In this document: piece by piece, positions 61,844-64,000 of the stretch
Layout of the letters: each line of letters begins with the position of its first letter
How positions within the stretch are numbered: the first letter of the stretch is position 1
Source: JANQIO01 sp038746745
Lineage (GTDB): Bacteria > Pseudomonadota > Gammaproteobacteria > Pseudomonadales > Halieaceae
Assembly (NCBI GenBank): GCA_038746745.1
Contig: JBCDKJ010000008.1
Span: forward strand, 1-64,000
DNA: 64,000 bases
Reading direction: 5' to 3'
Made by a program: the position numbers and the translations under genes
Notes under the pieces: model-generated
Database searches by the model: none
The model's input: only the letters and a program-made list of their open reading frames with translations
What the model was told of the DNA's origin: nothing

Positions 61844-62022
61844 ATGCGCATTCTGCTGATCCACCCGAACTACCGTTCCGGCGGCGCGGAAATCGCCGGT
61901 AACTGGCCGCTCGCGCCAGAGCACGCAAGCAGTCACGGCTGGAATACACCGAGGCAGAACCTGTGGTCATCAAAGCCTGTGGCGGCGGTGAGCAGCAGAT
62001 GGAGCCCGAGGAGCTCGTTTGA
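61844..62022 (+). pseudogene. bchE: bchE remnant: 5' and 3' ends joined by a large internal deletion
   Basis: The first ~22 codons encode RILLIHPNYRSGGAEIAGNWP, the typical N-terminus of the B12-binding radical-SAM cyclase BchE. After about 61909 the likeness ends. From about 61920 another frame encodes a C-terminal tail (KQSRLEYTEAEPVVIKACGG) ending at a TGA that overlaps the bchJ ATG as TGATG. About 500 codons of the normal ~550 are missing and the frame is shifted at the join. The cyclase cannot be made here. GGGAG precedes the ATG. Identity of the 3' tail as bchE is inferred from the coupling to bchJ. Confidence 0.7.
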
Positions 62023-62633
62023 TGGACGCTAGAGTCCGTGACGTCACTACACAAACCGCACGCATAGGCCCCAACAGCGTGCTGCAACTGGTGCCCCTAC
62101 TGGATGAAGAGCTGGGCACCGGCCCCCGGGAAATGTTGCTGAATGAGGCGGGCATGACCCATCTTCCTGCCGACGAAGGTCTGATGGAAGAAGGACCGGC
62201 GGCGGCACTGCACCAGGCCGTAAGAGCACGCTATCCCGACATCGCACCGGTGCTGACCAGACGCGCAGGCTTACACACGGCCGATTACATTATCAGCCAC
62301 CGCATTCCCTTTATCGTGATGCACCTGCTGCAACACGCACCGCCATGGCTTTCAGCACCCTTACTGGCGAAAACCATTGAGCGGCACGCCTGGACCTTTG
62401 CCGGCTCTGGCGATTTCCGCATCGCCAGCAAACGCCCGCTCGCCTTTGAGCTGTTTGATAATCCGGTGGTGCGCGGCGAGCACAGCGACGTGCCCCTTTG
62501 CCACTGGCATGCTGCCGTGTTTCAGCGTCTATTCACCAAACTGGTAGACCCGGACGCGAGGGTCGTGGAGACACACTGCTGCGCGATGGGTCACGATGCC
62601 TGCAGGTTCGAAGTTCAGAGCGCCTATATCTAG
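62022..62633 (+). CDS. bchJ: BchJ-like V4R domain protein (bacteriochlorophyll synthesis)
   Basis: A 203-residue protein with the C-terminal V4R domain and BchJ-type motifs: HTADYIISHRIPF, IERHAWTFAGSGDF, NPVVRGEHSDVPLCHWHAAVF and VETHCCAMGHDACRFEVQ (paired Cys). BchJ was first named 4-vinyl reductase and is now seen as an accessory or porphyrin-binding protein. It is intact and starts at the ATG overlapping the bchE-derived stop. With bchE deleted, its use is doubtful unless an intact pathway exists elsewhere. Confidence 0.88.
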   Translation: MDARVRDVTTQTARIGPNSVLQLVPLLDEELGTGPREMLLNEAGMTHLPADEGLMEEGPAAALHQAVRARYPDIAPVLTRRAGLHTADYIISHRIPFIVMHLLQHAPPWLSAPLLAKTIERHAWTFAGSGDFRIASKRPLAFELFDNPVVRGEHSDVPLCHWHAAVFQRLFTKLVDPDARVVETHCCAMGHDACRFEVQSAYI

Positions 62634-62647
62634 TTGTCTGGGGACAA

Positions 62648-64000
62648 TCAAACCAATATGCCCCAGTAAGAGAACTCAAATAGCGCAAGGGCTAGCGCCG
62701 CCAGAGTTACAAATCCTCGCAATTGGCTCAATGCCACAACGGAACTGCCACCAGACTCTGCATCACGCAAAAACAGAAACAGAGACGCAGCGAAAACAAA
62801 AACCGTTAGCAACGGCATGGCGATCAACACGTGCCAGACAAACGTCTCTTCAAAAGAAACAACAGTAAGCCCGCCGTCCAGCGGGTCAGAGGCTAATAAG
62901 AGATACGCAAACGGACCGACCAGAGCGATAAGCGCGCCCATGCCACCAAGGGTCATCGTAATTGCTGGTAGCTGCCTGCCTGGCTTCTTAGAAAAGAAGT
63001 CGCGAATACCTAGAACCAACAAGATCAGCGAAAACAGAAGCAAGCCCGCCAAGTTAGATCTATGTAACAGTTTTGAATCAAGCACCCCAAGCTTACGGTA
63101 GCTGTACTTTTCGTCCATCAGATAGGCGACGGCAGCGTCATCGTCGCGGGTGAATTTGAACATATCACTATTTGAGTAGAGGCTACCAAAGGGGTTTTCG
63201 TATCGATCTGACGGAGAGGAGAACAGATCTTGCGCAACAGGCACAAAAGACGCCCAGTTCTTTTCTCCCGCCATTGAGGCGCGACCATATATTTTCAAAC
63301 CCGAGTTGCCATCCTTGCGCACTTCCATCAGTGGTGGGGAAAACAGGCCCGCTAAATCACCCCGAGTCCCTAAAGAGGAAGAACTGCGTAGATAATCATA
63401 GCTGCCAACATAGTCGTCTAAGGCAACAGTGATAGCTTTGGGCGTTGGCCGAACCGGTGCATTGACGAGAAAGTTGTCTGCAAACTCATTGATAAACATC
63501 CTCGTCAATTTATTGGTAATACCATCCATATTGAAAACAACAAATACACCCACATCGTTTGACGGGAATAAAGCCATTTCATTCTGATAGCCGCTGAAAC
63601 TACCACCATGAGTCCAGGATTTATGACCCGCGTAATATCGCGGCTGCCAGGACAAACTGAATGATTGGATTTCAGATACCGGGGCGGCACCACCGCCAGA
63701 CCATATTGCTTGTAGACCCTCTGTCGTAACCAAGTTGCTGTCACGACTCGCGGCCGCATCCAGAAAAGCTGACATAAAACTAGCCATGTCCAGGCCGGTT
63801 GCAGACATGCCACTGGCTGGTGCGGTGTTCCACACGTTCGCGTTTAGCCGTGTAACCCTACCGTTAATCGTTGAATGCCCCGCGTTGCCACTTTGCGGTA
63901 AGCCAATAACCGCTGTTGCCATACCAGCAGGACCAAACACCTCTTGCTTCAAAAGAGTTTCATAGTCCAAGCCCGCTTTTTCCGCAGCAATATACCCCGC
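62648..64000 (-). CDS. CubicO/beta-lactamase-family serine hydrolase with C-terminal membrane segments (truncated by window edge)
   Basis: The frame continues without a stop to the window end, so the 5' part with the SxxK nucleophile is missing. A TTG at 63970 is not a real start, because the family-typical GYIAAEKAG lies upstream of it. The visible 450 residues hold the second half of the hydrolase domain (FGPAGMATAVIGLP; SWTHGGSFSGYQNEMALFP with the KTG-like HGG box). About four hydrophobic segments follow at the C-terminus. It is probably an inner-membrane enzyme with a periplasmic peptidase/esterase domain. It is convergent with bchJ, whose stop lies 14 bp away. Confidence 0.85.
   Translation of the reverse strand, partial: AGYIAAEKAGLDYETLLKQEVFGPAGMATAVIGLPQSGNAGHSTINGRVTRLNANVWNTAPASGMSATGLDMASFMSAFLDAAASRDSNLVTTEGLQAIWSGGGAAPVSEIQSFSLSWQPRYYAGHKSWTHGGSFSGYQNEMALFPSNDVGVFVVFNMDGITNKLTRMFINEFADNFLVNAPVRPTPKAITVALDDYVGSYDYLRSSSSLGTRGDLAGLFSPPLMEVRKDGNSGLKIYGRASMAGEKNWASFVPVAQDLFSSPSDRYENPFGSLYSNSDMFKFTRDDDAAVAYLMDEKYSYRKLGVLDSKLLHRSNLAGLLLFSLILLVLGIRDFFSKKPGRQLPAITMTLGGMGALIALVGPFAYLLLASDPLDGGLTVVSFEETFVWHVLIAMPLLTVFVFAASLFLFLRDAESGGSSVVALSQLRGFVTLAALALALFEFSYWGILV

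Noticed and set aside
61844..62032. Reading the bchE remnant as a genuine 62-residue small protein
   Set aside because: Only the first 22 codons look like protein. The rest is out of frame with the better-conserved tail, so a deletion scar is the simpler account.

Overview
The window looks like a chromosomal segment of a marine, aerobic gammaproteobacterium, most likely near the Halieaceae (OM60/NOR5) group. The reasons are gammaproteobacterial housekeeping genes (pepA-holC-valS, slyX, fadBA, gpsA/plsB, purKE), many acyl-CoA and terpenoid catabolism genes, and the remnant of a photosynthesis gene cluster (a bchE deletion scar followed by bchJ). The taxon is inferred from gene content only. 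No phage, transposase, rRNA operon or CRISPR array was seen.

Layout. 1-9.4 kb: truncated sensor kinase and its response regulator, RDD membrane protein, pepA-holC, valS, a cold-shock protein, a 12-bp minisatellite, slyX, a YciH/SUI1 factor and a pair of arsenosugar-type glycosyltransferases. 9.4-12 kb: glutamine-synthetase-like ligase with an iron alcohol dehydrogenase. 12-19.3 kb (minus strand): DUF2855 protein and a lipid cluster (HAD-acyltransferase fusion, plsB, gpsA, monoacylglycerol-lipase-like hydrolase) that covers DHAP to phosphatidate. 19.3-23 kb: DsbA/FrnE protein, the threonine-catabolic pair tdh-kbl and a divergent XRE-cupin regulator with two matching 16-bp palindromes between them. 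23-32.3 kb: SGNH lipoprotein, two other lipoproteins, a two-gene activase/2-hydroxyacyl-CoA-dehydratase-like iron-sulfur system, an Lgt-like membrane protein and a dienelactone-hydrolase-like protein.

32.3-41.4 kb: an acyclic-terpene/methyl-branched acyl-CoA operon (atuA-atuC-atuE-atuF type) under a divergent TetR regulator, with an 11-bp tandem repeat inside the operon, then a GST-like protein and a crotonase. 41.4-46.4 kb: purK-purE, preceded by a multi-hairpin leader with an intrinsic terminator and flanked by two NhaR-like LysR regulators, then a divergent alpha-carbonic-anhydrase-like exported protein. 46.4-46.9 kb: tRNA-Arg(CCU) with a decayed tandem copy and a third 3'-end fragment. 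46.9-53.1 kb: POT-family transporter, class II aldolase, sulfotransferase and a Tat-exported IorAB-type molybdenum hydroxylase. 53.2-61.6 kb: fadB-fadA, then reductase, NTF2-like protein, acyl-CoA ligase and N-acyl-D-amino-acid-deacylase-like amidohydrolase. 61.8-62.6 kb: bchE scar with an upstream PpsR/CrtJ-like palindrome and intact bchJ. The window ends in a truncated CubicO-type serine hydrolase.

Together the genes describe a heterotroph specialised in lipids, fatty acids and isoprenoids. Its ancestors were probably aerobic anoxygenic phototrophs. The points most worth a second look are the bchE/bchJ remnant, the purKE leader, the tRNA-Arg duplication scar, the 11-bp repeat in the atu operon, the activase/dehydratase pair and the carbonic-anhydrase-like protein.
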